Source: Acetatifactor sp. (GTDB lineage Bacteria > Bacillota > Clostridia > Lachnospirales > Lachnospiraceae). Taken from it: a stretch of DNA of 54,503 nucleotides. The notes under the pieces were generated by a model. The model saw nothing but the letters and a program-made list of their open reading frames with translations, was not told the origin of the DNA and ran no database searches. Below, piece by piece: positions 1 through 8,028 of this stretch (position 1 is the first letter of the stretch; every line of letters starts with the position of its first letter). Both the position numbers and the translations under genes were made by a program. The stretch is taken from assembly GCA_029055435.1 (NCBI GenBank), contig JAIDDH010000030.1:1-54503 (forward strand), written 5' to 3'.

Positions 1-2
1 TG

Positions 3-389
3 AGCTGCTCGTGGGCGCGGAGTTGTGTTTCAGCGGATATCATATGGGAGCGTGCACCCATCGGGACGGGGGAGCTGGTAAAAATCTGTCTGGAGCGGTT
101 TGACTGGAAGCGCACCACCACCTACACCATGCTCAAACGACTCTGTCAGAGGGGAATTTTTGAGAATGACAACGGCACGGTGCGGACTTTGATCTCCAAG
201 GAGGAGTTCTGCGGCAGGCAGAGCGAACAGTTCGTGGCGGACACCTTCGGGGGATCTCTGCCGGCTTTTATCGCGGCATTTACCAAAGGAAAGGTTCTCT
301 CCGATGAGGAGGCGGACGAGATACAGCGTTTGATCGAGGAGCACAGGCGTGCGAACACCTCCCTGCCTGCGGGAAAGGGGGAGGAATAG
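3..389 (+). CDS. BlaI/MecI-type repressor, 5' end missing, possible frameshift
   Basis: This is the C-terminal part of a winged-helix repressor of the BlaI/MecI/CopY family; the start lies outside the window. The readable part has the helix-turn-helix segment (DWKRTTTYTMLKRLCQRG) and the family's C-terminal dimerisation tail (GSLPAFIAAFTKGK). It is closely similar to the two other BlaI genes in the window. It ends 2 nt before the M56 peptidase, the normal BlaI-BlaR1 order. In this frame the text before ADIIWE (about bases 3-32) does not look like BlaI. Frame 2 over bases 2-31 reads ELLVGAELCF, which fits the family when joined to ADIIWE. A one-base insertion near base 32 is therefore suspected, either a real lesion or a sequence error. 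An internal ATG at 129 is too far into the domain to be the natural start. Confidence 0.85.
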   Translation, partial: SCSWARSCVSADIIWERAPIGTGELVKICLERFDWKRTTTYTMLKRLCQRGIFENDNGTVRTLISKEEFCGRQSEQFVADTFGGSLPAFIAAFTKGKVLSDEEADEIQRLIEEHRRANTSLPAGKGEE

Positions 390-391
390 GG

Positions 392-2734
392 ATGTTGGAG
401 ACCGTGTTTGAGGAAATCCTGAGATTAAGTCTCTATGGCACGATTGCGGGAATCGGCGTACTGTTTCTCAGTCTATTGATTCATCGCGTGCGTGCGGCCA
501 GATGGATCTCTCTGGTATTGTGGGGACTGGTGGCCCTGCGGCTGGCAGTGCCTTTTTCCGTAACCTCTGCCGCCAGCGCGTTCCGGCTGTGGCATCTTTC
601 GGATAGGATCGAAAACTCTCTGGACTTTCGGGGAACCTACACGGGAGACTACCGGATGGCGCCGGAGGGAAGCGCGCAATATGAGAAAGCGGTGGCGGCG
701 GGAAGTCCGGTGGAGACCGAAAGGGGAGGCGGACGGTATGTTTATTATTACCAGCGTGCCAACGGAACCATAGAGCCGGCGAAGACGACTTATGAGACCG
801 TTCTGCCGGCGGCCGCGCGCATTTGGTTTGCGGGCGTCGCGGCACTGTGGCTGTGGGCCGCCGTATCCTATGGCAGGCTGAAGGCAAAACTTCGGTTTGC
901 CATGAAGATTTCCGACGGAGTCTATGAGTCGGATGCTGTCCCGTCGCCCTGTGTGGCGGGGATTCTCCGCCCGCGGATATATCTGACGCCCGGTCTCGAG
1001 GGGATGCGGCGGGAGCATATTCTGCTGCATGAGAGAATGCACATCCGTTATCTGGATCATATCTGGAAGGTTCTGTCTTTCCTTGTGGTGAGTCTGCACT
1101 GGTTTAATCCGGTTCTGTGGATGTTCTATCGGTATTTTCAGGGGGAGCTGGAGCGGGCGTGCGACGAGAGAGTGCTGGCAAGGCTTGGCGTGGAGAGGAA
1201 GGCGGATTACAGTGAATCCCTCCTTGCCCTCGCCATGGAGAGAAAATGGAAAATGCCTACTCCCATCGCGTTCGGAGAGGATGACACGAAAGACAGAGTC
1301 AAAGGAATCCTGCGCTACCAGAAGCCTATGATCGCCGTGTCCGCAGTGGCGGTACTATTCGGCGCGGCGGTGAGTGTCGCACTGTTGACGGTGCCCGCAA
1401 AGGACTCGTCCGAATCTGAGGAAGGAGAAACGCAGATCACACGGACGGATGAGGAGGACGGGGAACCGGCCGGCGGGGAGGAGATGGATGCCACAACAGA
1501 GACGAATCGGGATCCGGACAATGTGGAGAGAGACCATGAGGAGAGAGTCTATGAGGAGATCGAGGAGAACGGTGTCCGATATCAGGATAGAGGATATGGG
1601 ATCTATCGTCTGGAGGAGGACCGGGAGGAGTTGATCTACGACGGCTATGTGGGAAACAATCCTCAGATGACGCTGTTCGAGGGGAAATTGTATTTTATTA
1701 CGGACTCTTTCTATTTTCAGGGTGCGCTTGACTGGGCGGACAATGCGGTTCGATGGGTGGATCTGGAGACTTTTGCCACCGGTGATTTACCGTTAGGGCG
1801 GAATCCAAATGCCATCATAATCGATTCCTTTCATATCCGTCAGGGAATCGTCGGCGTCCACTACACCTATCCCCGGGAAGAATGGGAAGTGATGATGCTC
1901 TATGCAAAGGAGGATGTGGCGTTAAACGGCAAGAATGTCATAGAGTTATCCGACGAGGAGAAGCAGCAGTACGGACAGAGCATCACCCAGCGGGTGCTTG
2001 CGAATCAAAGTACGCTCACCAATATTTCCAACAGAGTGCAGAACCGGAATTTGGCTTATCTGGACATGGACGGAGACGGTGTGGCGGAAGAGATTGTGCT
2101 GGAGCCGTCCCGAAGTGCCGGGGAGGAGGCACCGGATGAGCCGCTTCGCTACTACCGCTTGAAGATCGGGGAGGCAGTCCGGGAGGATTACGGTTACAAT
2201 ACGGACAATACGCTCCGGGCGTTCAGTCTGGATGGGAAAACGATGATTCTGGCGATTTATGAGGATGGACCAAGCGCAGATCCCCTCACCCATTTCTACC
2301 GCTATGAGAACGGGCAGATCATAGAGACAGGCAGTTTTGAGACGGATATTCTCTCCTGTGTACTTGACGGGGAGGGTGGCATAAGCGGTACAATCTTCAA
2401 AGAGATCGCAAGTTCAGACTGGATTAGAGTCCATTGGCGCATGAGCGCGGGCGGCATGCTGGAGGAAGTGCCGCAGGAGGTCTATGATTTTACCCGGGGC
2501 AATCCGGTAGAGCTGTGCGAGGAACTGCCGCTGCATCAGGAAATCGGGAGCCAAGAGACCTTCACGGTGATGCCTCAGACGGTGAAATTTCTACAGACTT
2601 CCGCGGATTTTAACTGGCTGCTTATCGAGACGGCGGACGGACAGCAGGGCTGGGTGCATGTGGTGGATTATGAGGTCGTTGAACTGGAGAAAAATGTGAT
2701 GGATGTGTTTGAAGGAGGCTACCTGGCAGGATAA
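392..2734 (+). CDS. M56 (BlaR1-like) membrane metallopeptidase with large C-terminal sensor region
   Basis: Probable signal-sensing membrane protease that inactivates its partner BlaI repressor. Two N-terminal membrane helices (about residues 10-55) are followed by a third near 135-160. The zinc-protease motif HERMH lies at 213-217, with the downstream ELACDERV-type motif (ERACDERV), and another membrane helix at about 310-335. The remaining 440 residues are predicted outside the cell: an acidic linker, a region with a calcium-loop-like motif (DMDGDGVAEE), and a C-terminal SH3-like segment ending in GWVHVVDYEVVE. Known BlaR1 proteins carry a penicillin-binding domain here; none is seen, so the signal is unknown. 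The ATG sits 2 nt after the repressor stop, with GGAGGAAT overlapping that stop as ribosome binding site. At 780 residues it is longer than a typical BlaR1 (about 600). Confidence 0.88.
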   Translation: MLETVFEEILRLSLYGTIAGIGVLFLSLLIHRVRAARWISLVLWGLVALRLAVPFSVTSAASAFRLWHLSDRIENSLDFRGTYTGDYRMAPEGSAQYEKAVAAGSPVETERGGGRYVYYYQRANGTIEPAKTTYETVLPAAARIWFAGVAALWLWAAVSYGRLKAKLRFAMKISDGVYESDAVPSPCVAGILRPRIYLTPGLEGMRREHILLHERMHIRYLDHIWKVLSFLVVSLHWFNPVLWMFYRYFQGELERACDERVLARLGVERKADYSESLLALAMERKWKMPTPIAFGEDDTKDRVKGILRYQKPMIAVSAVAVLFGAAVSVALLTVPAKDSSESEEGETQITRTDEEDGEPAGGEEMDATTETNRDPDNVERDHEERVYEEIEENGVRYQDRGYGIYRLEEDREELIYDGYVGNNPQMTLFEGKLYFITDSFYFQGALDWADNAVRWVDLETFATGDLPLGRNPNAIIIDSFHIRQGIVGVHYTYPREEWEVMMLYAKEDVALNGKNVIELSDEEKQQYGQSITQRVLANQSTLTNISNRVQNRNLAYLDMDGDGVAEEIVLEPSRSAGEEAPDEPLRYYRLKIGEAVREDYGYNTDNTLRAFSLDGKTMILAIYEDGPSADPLTHFYRYENGQIIETGSFETDILSCVLDGEGGISGTIFKEIASSDWIRVHWRMSAGGMLEEVPQEVYDFTRGNPVELCEELPLHQEIGSQETFTVMPQTVKFLQTSADFNWLLIETADGQQGWVHVVDYEVVELEKNVMDVFEGGYLAG

Positions 2735-2760
2735 AGTGGAAGGCATGAAACTAAATCCTC

Positions 2761-2815
2761 TTGACAAAAGAGACCACACAATGTAGTCTGTAGATGAGAC
2801 TACATTGTGTGGTCT
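2761..2815 (+). promoter_or_regulatory. Promoter with perfect 19-bp inverted-repeat operator for the second BlaI/M56 pair
   Basis: A -35 box TTGACA (2761-2766) is followed after 17 nt by TAGTCT (2784-2789). The arms AGACCACACAATGTAGTCT (2771-2789) and AGACTACATTGTGTGGTCT (2797-2815) are perfect inverted repeats separated by 7 nt. The left arm covers the spacer and -10 box, the right place for repression. The hairpin has no T-run. BlaI-type repressors are known to bind dyads in their own promoters; that this is the BlaI site is inferred from its position. Confidence 0.75.
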
Positions 2816-2877
2816 ATTGTGGATATTGGGAAAGCGTTTGCACTGACATATTTGCAAAATACAGGGAGGAGGCAGTT

Positions 2878-3240
2878 ATGCAAGAAATACAATTAGGTGT
2901 GATAGAGGCGCGGTATGCGGATATGATTTGGGAGCGGGAGCCCGTGACTTCGTCGGAGCTGGTGAAGCTCACGGCGGTGGAGTTCAACTGGAAGCGCACC
3001 ACCGCCCACAATGTGCTGAGACGGTTATGTGATAAGGGGTTATTCCGAAATGATAACGGTATGGTGACCGCGGTCATCTCTAGGGAAGAGTTCTATTCCC
3101 TGCAAAGCAGAAAGTATGTGGAGGACAGCTTTGAGGGCTCGCTTCCTGCGTTTATCGCAGCGTTTACCAAGGGAAAGTCCCTGACGGAAGAGGAAGCGGA
3201 AGAAATCTACCAGTTGATTGACAGGGCAAAGGGGGTGTGA
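2878..3240 (+). CDS. BlaI/MecI/CopY family transcriptional repressor
   Basis: A complete 120-residue winged-helix repressor. The N-terminal DNA-binding half contains ADMIWEREPVTSSELVK and the recognition helix region FNWKRTTAHNVLRRLC; the C-terminal half has GSLPAFIAAFTKGK, shared with the first BlaI. BlaI proteins dimerise on operator dyads and are cleaved after their M56 partner senses a signal. The start at 2878 is chosen because GGGAGGAGG lies 6 nt upstream; a longer reading from 2794 would begin inside the inverted-repeat operator. It is followed 2 nt later by the M56 gene and probably represses the pair through the dyad at 2771-2815. Confidence 0.93.
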   Translation: MQEIQLGVIEARYADMIWEREPVTSSELVKLTAVEFNWKRTTAHNVLRRLCDKGLFRNDNGMVTAVISREEFYSLQSRKYVEDSFEGSLPAFIAAFTKGKSLTEEEAEEIYQLIDRAKGV

Positions 3241-3242
3241 GG

Positions 3243-4997
3243 ATGGATGCCGTTTTCATCAAACTATTGAACATGAGCATTGCGGCAAGCTGGCTGATCC
3301 TGGCGGTCATCCTTTTGCGCGTGCTGTTATGGCGCTCCCCCAAGTGGATTCGCTGTATCCTGTGGGGAATCGTGGCGGTGAGGCTTGTGTGCCCCATCTC
3401 TATCGAGAGCCGGTTTAGTCTGATTCCCAATGCGGAACCTGTGGACCCCGCAGTTGTGTGGTATTCCCCCACGCCGACCATTGACAGTGGGGTGGCGGTC
3501 ATTGATCAGGCGGTCAATCCTGTGATCAGTGAGAGCTTTGCGCCAACGCCGGGAGCAAGCGTGAATCCGCTGGCGGTGTGGATGTATCTGGCGGGCATTG
3601 TCTGGGCAATCGGGCTTGTTGTCCTGTTGGGCTATGCGCTGTTTAGCTATGTGCGTCTGCGCCGGAATGTCTCGGAGGCGGTACTTTTACGGGACAATAT
3701 ATGGGTCGGCGATTCCGTGAGCTCCCCGTTTATTCTCGGGGTGATACGGCCGAGAATCTATCTTGCATCCGGCATGGAGGAAAGTCAGATGTCCTGCATC
3801 CTTGCCCATGAACAGGCCCACTTAAAGCGTGGGGATCACTGGTGGAAGCTGCTGGGTTATCTATTGCTGTCGGTTTATTGGTTCAATCCCCTCTCCTGGG
3901 CGGCATATGCCCTTCTGTGTCGTGATATCGAGCTGGCCTGTGACGAAAAGGTAGTTCGAAGCTGGGAGGAAGCTGAGAAAAAACAGTATTCGAGGACGCT
4001 GGTGTCCTGCAGCATGCGGCGAAAGAGGGTGATGGCGTGTCCCCTTGCCTTTGGCGAGGTGGGGGTGAAGCAAAGGGTGAAAGCGGTGTTAAGTTATCGC
4101 AAACCGGCTTTCTGGATTGTGCTCATTGCGATTGTGGCCTGCTTGGTCACCGCGGTCTGCTTCCTGACGAATTCACCAAAGCCCTATCAGATCAGGGTGA
4201 CCATACCTGCGAAGGGCACGGAAAATTTTTATTATTCTGACGAGGAAATCTGTCCCAAGGGCAGAACTCTCACGCTCTATGCCGGCGAAGGTATGGGGGA
4301 CGGGGAGGTCGTGTTGCTGCCTGTGGAGTGGCAGGAGGAAAACACCTATAAACCCACCTATATCACGCGGGGAATGCCCGTGAAGATGGAGGTGGAAAAG
4401 GGCGCGTGGTTCAAGATTGGCGTGAACATCCAGAATCCGTCGGAGGAAAGCAAAAACGTGTATATCACGGTGAAAAACGTGGATGTGCGCATTGCGTCCA
4501 CGGTCGGTAATGAGGGATGGCAGGAGACCGAAGAAGGCAGGTCACCGAATGCGGAAATGACAGAGGCGCCCATGGATAGCAGCTTGGCGCCAGAGAGCTC
4601 GGAGGAGCAGATTATAACGAGGGTGCTTGGACGCACTGCGGTTGGGTGGAGTAATAGCGTGAATTTCGAGCAAGACGCGGATATTTTGGTTAAGATGGCG
4701 GTGGATTCCACTGGGGAATACGAGGTATATGGCATTATCAGCAAGGAATTGGGGGCGTATGGCCTGGTGTTGAATGACATCATAGACGGGGACGATAATC
4801 ATAACTATGTCTACGAACCATGGGTTTATACAGGAGCTCCACAGGATGAGCCGAAGCTGGAATGGTCAGAGGATGGTGACGTGCTTTGGTTTTCTTATAT
4901 TGCATCCGAGAGGGATGGCGAATATGTATGGAGAAAGTGTATTGTGGATTGCGGATATGAAACGGGGCATATGGAACTATTGGGGAAGGAGAGGTAA
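3243..4997 (+). CDS. M56 (BlaR1-like) membrane metallopeptidase
   Basis: Partner protease of the preceding BlaI. It starts with two membrane helices (ILAVILLRVLLW and following). A third helix lies near residues 115-140. The HEQAH zinc motif is at 189-193 and the second family motif reads IELACDEKVV. A further helix (IVLIAIVACLVTAVCFL) lies near residue 300, followed by a sensor region of about 280 residues, unlike that of the first M56 protein. The sensor has no recognisable penicillin-binding or SH3 segment. The ATG at 3243 is preferred over a GTG at 3237 because it stands 2 nt after the BlaI stop, exactly as in the first pair, behind GGGGGTGTGAGG. Expected role: membrane sensor that triggers BlaI inactivation; ligand unknown. 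Confidence 0.9.
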   Translation: MDAVFIKLLNMSIAASWLILAVILLRVLLWRSPKWIRCILWGIVAVRLVCPISIESRFSLIPNAEPVDPAVVWYSPTPTIDSGVAVIDQAVNPVISESFAPTPGASVNPLAVWMYLAGIVWAIGLVVLLGYALFSYVRLRRNVSEAVLLRDNIWVGDSVSSPFILGVIRPRIYLASGMEESQMSCILAHEQAHLKRGDHWWKLLGYLLLSVYWFNPLSWAAYALLCRDIELACDEKVVRSWEEAEKKQYSRTLVSCSMRRKRVMACPLAFGEVGVKQRVKAVLSYRKPAFWIVLIAIVACLVTAVCFLTNSPKPYQIRVTIPAKGTENFYYSDEEICPKGRTLTLYAGEGMGDGEVVLLPVEWQEENTYKPTYITRGMPVKMEVEKGAWFKIGVNIQNPSEESKNVYITVKNVDVRIASTVGNEGWQETEEGRSPNAEMTEAPMDSSLAPESSEEQIITRVLGRTAVGWSNSVNFEQDADILVKMAVDSTGEYEVYGIISKELGAYGLVLNDIIDGDDNHNYVYEPWVYTGAPQDEPKLEWSEDGDVLWFSYIASERDGEYVWRKCIVDCGYETGHMELLGKER

Positions 4998-5043
4998 AAG
5001 GATATCAATATATATTGTTCTATTGCGTGTGGAGGGAATGGTT

Positions 5044-5109
5044 ATGAGTGAGAAGAATGCAATGTATGTGCGGGCGCAGCAAATAAAAAGGAGTTGCCAA
5101 AGCAGATAG
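5044..5109 (+). CDS. Possible 21-residue small ORF
   Basis: A short reading frame (MSEKNAMYVRAQQIKRSCQ...) starts with ATG at 5044, 7 nt after a good GGAGG. It sits between the M56 gene and the convergent exporter gene, and its stop abuts the exporter stop. No homology is recognised. It may be a real small peptide or the remains of a lost gene. Confidence 0.2.
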   Translation: MSEKNAMYVRAQQIKRSCQSR

Positions 5110-5934
5110 TCAAAAAAATTGAGATGGTAATTCCGATATGACTGGCCAATAATTCAATATCAGCATGGCAGCGCCAAGCACAGTAAGCACTGCTCCTGTC
5201 ACAAGTCCAACCGTACGGTTTTTTACCCGGTTGGCAAACTGTGCGGAAATAAGAGAGGCCGCAGTTGCAACAACAACACATATCAGCAGAACATCCCAGC
5301 GTTCCAGAATGATTGCCGGGTGGATGATGATATGGCTGATCGATGCAATAAGTGCCGTAAAAGTCATAATAAAAGTGCTTGTGCCGACAGCGGTTTTCAG
5401 TTCCATGCCGAGAAAGGCGGTAAAAACCACAAGCATCATCATACCGCCGCCTGTCCCTACAAAACCTGTGCCGAACCCAATGGTCAGACCGAAAAAAAGG
5501 GATATGGCTACGCCTTTCCAGTCAAGTTTCTCGCCCTTACCCACTGTATTTTCCCGTGATGTGTCCGGTTTTATCAGAAAACGGATGCCAATGAAAAATG
5601 TCAGAAACAGCGTAAAACTACCCAATACTACATTTCCTGCAAGCCACGCTGCATAACTGCCCATTGTACTCATGGTGAGGATGCATACCAGCATGATCCA
5701 TCCGCGTTTCAGGTCGATGTTTTTGTGCTTCCCATATGTAATTGTTGTCACTGCTGAACCAAGAATATCTGATGCAAGAGCAATGGCAGTCGCTTGATAA
5801 GCGCCGGTTTCTCCGCTGAAGCTTGGACAAAGTACAATCAGTATCGGCACCATTACGGTTGCTGCTGATAGTCCCGCAAGACCGGTGCCTATTCCTGCCC
5901 CAAGCGCTGCAATAACATACCATATGTATTCCAT
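5110..5934 (-). CDS. Sulfite exporter TauE/SafE family membrane protein
   Basis: A 274-residue protein with about eight membrane helices and the internal repeat typical of TauE/SafE (DUF81). The first half carries GAGIGTGLAGLSAATVMVP; the second half carries the related GLTIGFGTGFVGTGGGMMML. Members export sulfur-containing anions such as sulfite or sulfoacetate from the cytoplasm; the actual substrate here is unknown. The start at 5934 follows GGAGG about 10 nt upstream. It stands alone on the minus strand, convergent with the M56 gene and divergent from the big operon. No sulfur-metabolism genes are adjacent, although another putative sulfate exporter (YeiH type) occurs at 51.8 kb. Confidence 0.9.
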   Translation of the reverse strand: MEYIWYVIAALGAGIGTGLAGLSAATVMVPILIVLCPSFSGETGAYQATAIALASDILGSAVTTITYGKHKNIDLKRGWIMLVCILTMSTMGSYAAWLAGNVVLGSFTLFLTFFIGIRFLIKPDTSRENTVGKGEKLDWKGVAISLFFGLTIGFGTGFVGTGGGMMMLVVFTAFLGMELKTAVGTSTFIMTFTALIASISHIIIHPAIILERWDVLLICVVVATAASLISAQFANRVKNRTVGLVTGAVLTVLGAAMLILNYWPVISELPSQFF

Positions 5935-6275
5935 AGACTTTCCGCCTCCAGTTTTACAATGAAATAAATGTTAGTTTCCGAAAGACATTCTCTATGATTA
6001 AAACCATTTTTCAGGCGGAATCCTGCAGATAAGAAATTTCAAATAGAACAATTGGCTGAAAACCGACATGTGTATATTATAAATATATTTATGAAAAAGT
6101 CAACCGAAAAAGGAGAGAGAAAAAATGCGGAAACCGAAACCTTTTTTATAGCGCTTGAAGGCGAAGACTGTTCGAAGATGTTTTGTACCGCCCCTTTTCG
6201 ACACTGTTTAAGTGCCATTCGCAATATTTCGGGCTGAACGGTTACGTCCAAACAGAGTCCTGCCGTGCAGCCGTC
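5935..6275. other. Divergent intergenic region without an assured gene
   Basis: This stretch separates the TauE/SafE gene from the large rightward operon. It contains an eight-codon frame, MRKPKPFL, at 6125-6151 (+), 9 nt after AGGAG. Its size makes it unsafe to call a gene; it could be a leader peptide if a promoter lies upstream. A 61-codon frame covering 6052-6237 has no clear ribosome binding site and looks non-coding. I see no RNA gene or repeat. Confidence 0.4.
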
Positions 6276-6304
6276 TTGTCATTCGCCGGAAAAAATGCTA
6301 AAAT
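6276..6304 (+). promoter_or_regulatory. Probable promoter of the 6.3-27.1 kb operon
   Basis: TTGTCA (6276-6281), a 17-nt spacer and TAAAAT (6299-6304) form a good sigma-A-type promoter 75 nt before the chosen start of the first gene. An inverted repeat TCCGGCA / TGCCGGA at 6316-6322 and 6333-6339 would form a small hairpin near the transcript 5' end. Confidence 0.6.
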
Positions 6305-6378
6305 AGCAAGGTATATCCGGCATGGAAAATTTTGCCGGACGAAAGAAGGCGATGTGTGACCGGAAAGGCGAGGGCTTG

Positions 6379-8013
6379 ATGAATATAGGAAGCAATACCG
6401 GAAGTAGAACAGCATATCCGATAGAGCAGGATATGCAGAGGAAGCATGATAAAGGCAGATTGATTTTCTGGGGAATTTTGGCGTTGGCCATCCTCATCCG
6501 AATTATCGGTTTTGGGAGTCTGCCCAATGGTGTCAATCAGGATGAAGCCATGGGAGCGGTGGATGCGTGGGCATTATCCCTGTATGGGACGGACCGTTTC
6601 GGAGTGCGTCTTCCCGTGCATTTCAGCGCGTGGCAGGTGAGTCAGATGAGTGTGCTGCTGTCCTATCTGATGATTCCCTTTATCTGGTTGTTTGGATTCC
6701 ATACATGGGTAATCCGTCTTCCCATGCTGCTTGCCAGCGTGGGTTCTGTCCTGCTGGTATATCTCATCGGAAAGCAGCTCTTCGGCCGACGCTTCGCGCT
6801 GGTCGCCATGGCGCTCACGGCTGTGAATCCATGGCATTTTATGCAGAGCAGATGGGCCATCGACTGCAATCTGTTCCCGCATGTCTTTTTGCTGGCCTTT
6901 TATCTGTTGCTTCTGGGACTGCGGAAGAAAAGATTCCTGTATCTGTCCATGTTTTTCTTTGGATTGACCTTTTACTGCTACGGCATCGCGGTGTATTCCG
7001 TGACGCCGTTTTTGGCTGTCTTTGCCCTGTGGGGCTTGAGGAAAAAGCTGTTTTCCTTTCGGGAGGTTCTGCTCTCCATTGTGATTTTCGGTCTGACGGC
7101 GCTGCCTGAGATTCTGGTGATGGCGATTAATCTCTTTCATCTGGAGACTATAGAGACGGGGCTTATCACCATGAGCCGTTTCCCGGAGACACTGAGGGGA
7201 AATGATATCTTATTCTTGAATTTTTCTTTTGCCCAACTTGGAAAAAATATCCGGGCTATGGTGAGCTGTAGTTTCCTTCAGCTGCCTGATTATTGGTTTA
7301 ACGCGATTCCCGCATTCGGTCCCATGTATCATATCAGTATTCCATTTATGGCGGGAGGAGCGGTTTTGCTTTCGCGGGATCTGTTTCGGGAGCGGGATGT
7401 GGAGCGGCAGGCCGGTAAGCTGGCGCTCTGGGGATTCCTGCTCACGGGAATCTGGGTGGGCATCATCACCAGTGAGGTCAATGTCAATCGCATCAATATC
7501 ATTTTCTTCCCGTTAATTTTTGTTTGCGCTTATTGTATCTGCAGGCTGGCGGAGAAGAGCGTAAAATGGCTGGTTCTGGCAGGGGCGGCTTACGGACTGT
7601 GCGCCGTACTGTTTTTGGGGGCTTATTTTACGGTATATCCGGAAAAATCTGCGCAATATTATAATGGAGTGTTTCTGGAGGCTGTGCAGACGGCGGACCG
7701 GGAGGAGTGCGACAGGCTGTATATCACAGGCAATATGGGATGGCAGTTCAATCTGTCTATGGCGGAGATACTGACGCATTATGCCTGCCGTATTGATGCG
7801 CGCTATTATCAGGAGGAGACGCTTGTCACTGACGGGAGGACACTGTTGCCCTATTCTGAGAGATATCATTATATTAATGCCGGGAGCTATGACTGGGCAT
7901 CCTGTGACAGAGAGGCGCTGTATCTTGTGCAGGAGCGGGATTTGGAGAAAATAGAGGCCGCCTATGAGGTGCTCTGGGAGAACGGCGAGTTTTGGATTTT
8001 GAGTATCATTTGA
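6379..8013 (+). CDS. GT39/ArnT-like polytopic glycosyltransferase
   Basis: A multi-pass membrane enzyme of about 544 residues, of the GT-C fold family that includes PMT and ArnT. Such enzymes move a sugar from a polyprenyl-phosphate donor to an acceptor on the outer face of the membrane. The first extracellular loop has the acidic pair of the family (NGVNQDEAMG), and the next loops carry NPWHFMQSRWAIDCNLFPH, a typical GT39 segment. About ten hydrophobic helices follow, then a small soluble C-terminal domain. The frame can be extended to ATG 6322, but that codon lies in a 5'-end hairpin without a ribosome binding site; ATG 6379 has GCGAGGG upstream. First gene of the long operon; it suggests surface glycan modification. 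Confidence 0.82.
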   Translation: MNIGSNTGSRTAYPIEQDMQRKHDKGRLIFWGILALAILIRIIGFGSLPNGVNQDEAMGAVDAWALSLYGTDRFGVRLPVHFSAWQVSQMSVLLSYLMIPFIWLFGFHTWVIRLPMLLASVGSVLLVYLIGKQLFGRRFALVAMALTAVNPWHFMQSRWAIDCNLFPHVFLLAFYLLLLGLRKKRFLYLSMFFFGLTFYCYGIAVYSVTPFLAVFALWGLRKKLFSFREVLLSIVIFGLTALPEILVMAINLFHLETIETGLITMSRFPETLRGNDILFLNFSFAQLGKNIRAMVSCSFLQLPDYWFNAIPAFGPMYHISIPFMAGGAVLLSRDLFRERDVERQAGKLALWGFLLTGIWVGIITSEVNVNRINIIFFPLIFVCAYCICRLAEKSVKWLVLAGAAYGLCAVLFLGAYFTVYPEKSAQYYNGVFLEAVQTADREECDRLYITGNMGWQFNLSMAEILTHYACRIDARYYQEETLVTDGRTLLPYSERYHYINAGSYDWASCDREALYLVQERDLEKIEAAYEVLWENGEFWILSII

Positions 8014-8028
8014 TGTTAAGGAGAAAAG

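Noticed and set aside
6052..6237. A 61-codon plus-strand frame before the large operon
   Set aside because: No Shine-Dalgarno sequence before its ATG and no recognisable protein features; the only good site in the area serves an eight-codon frame.
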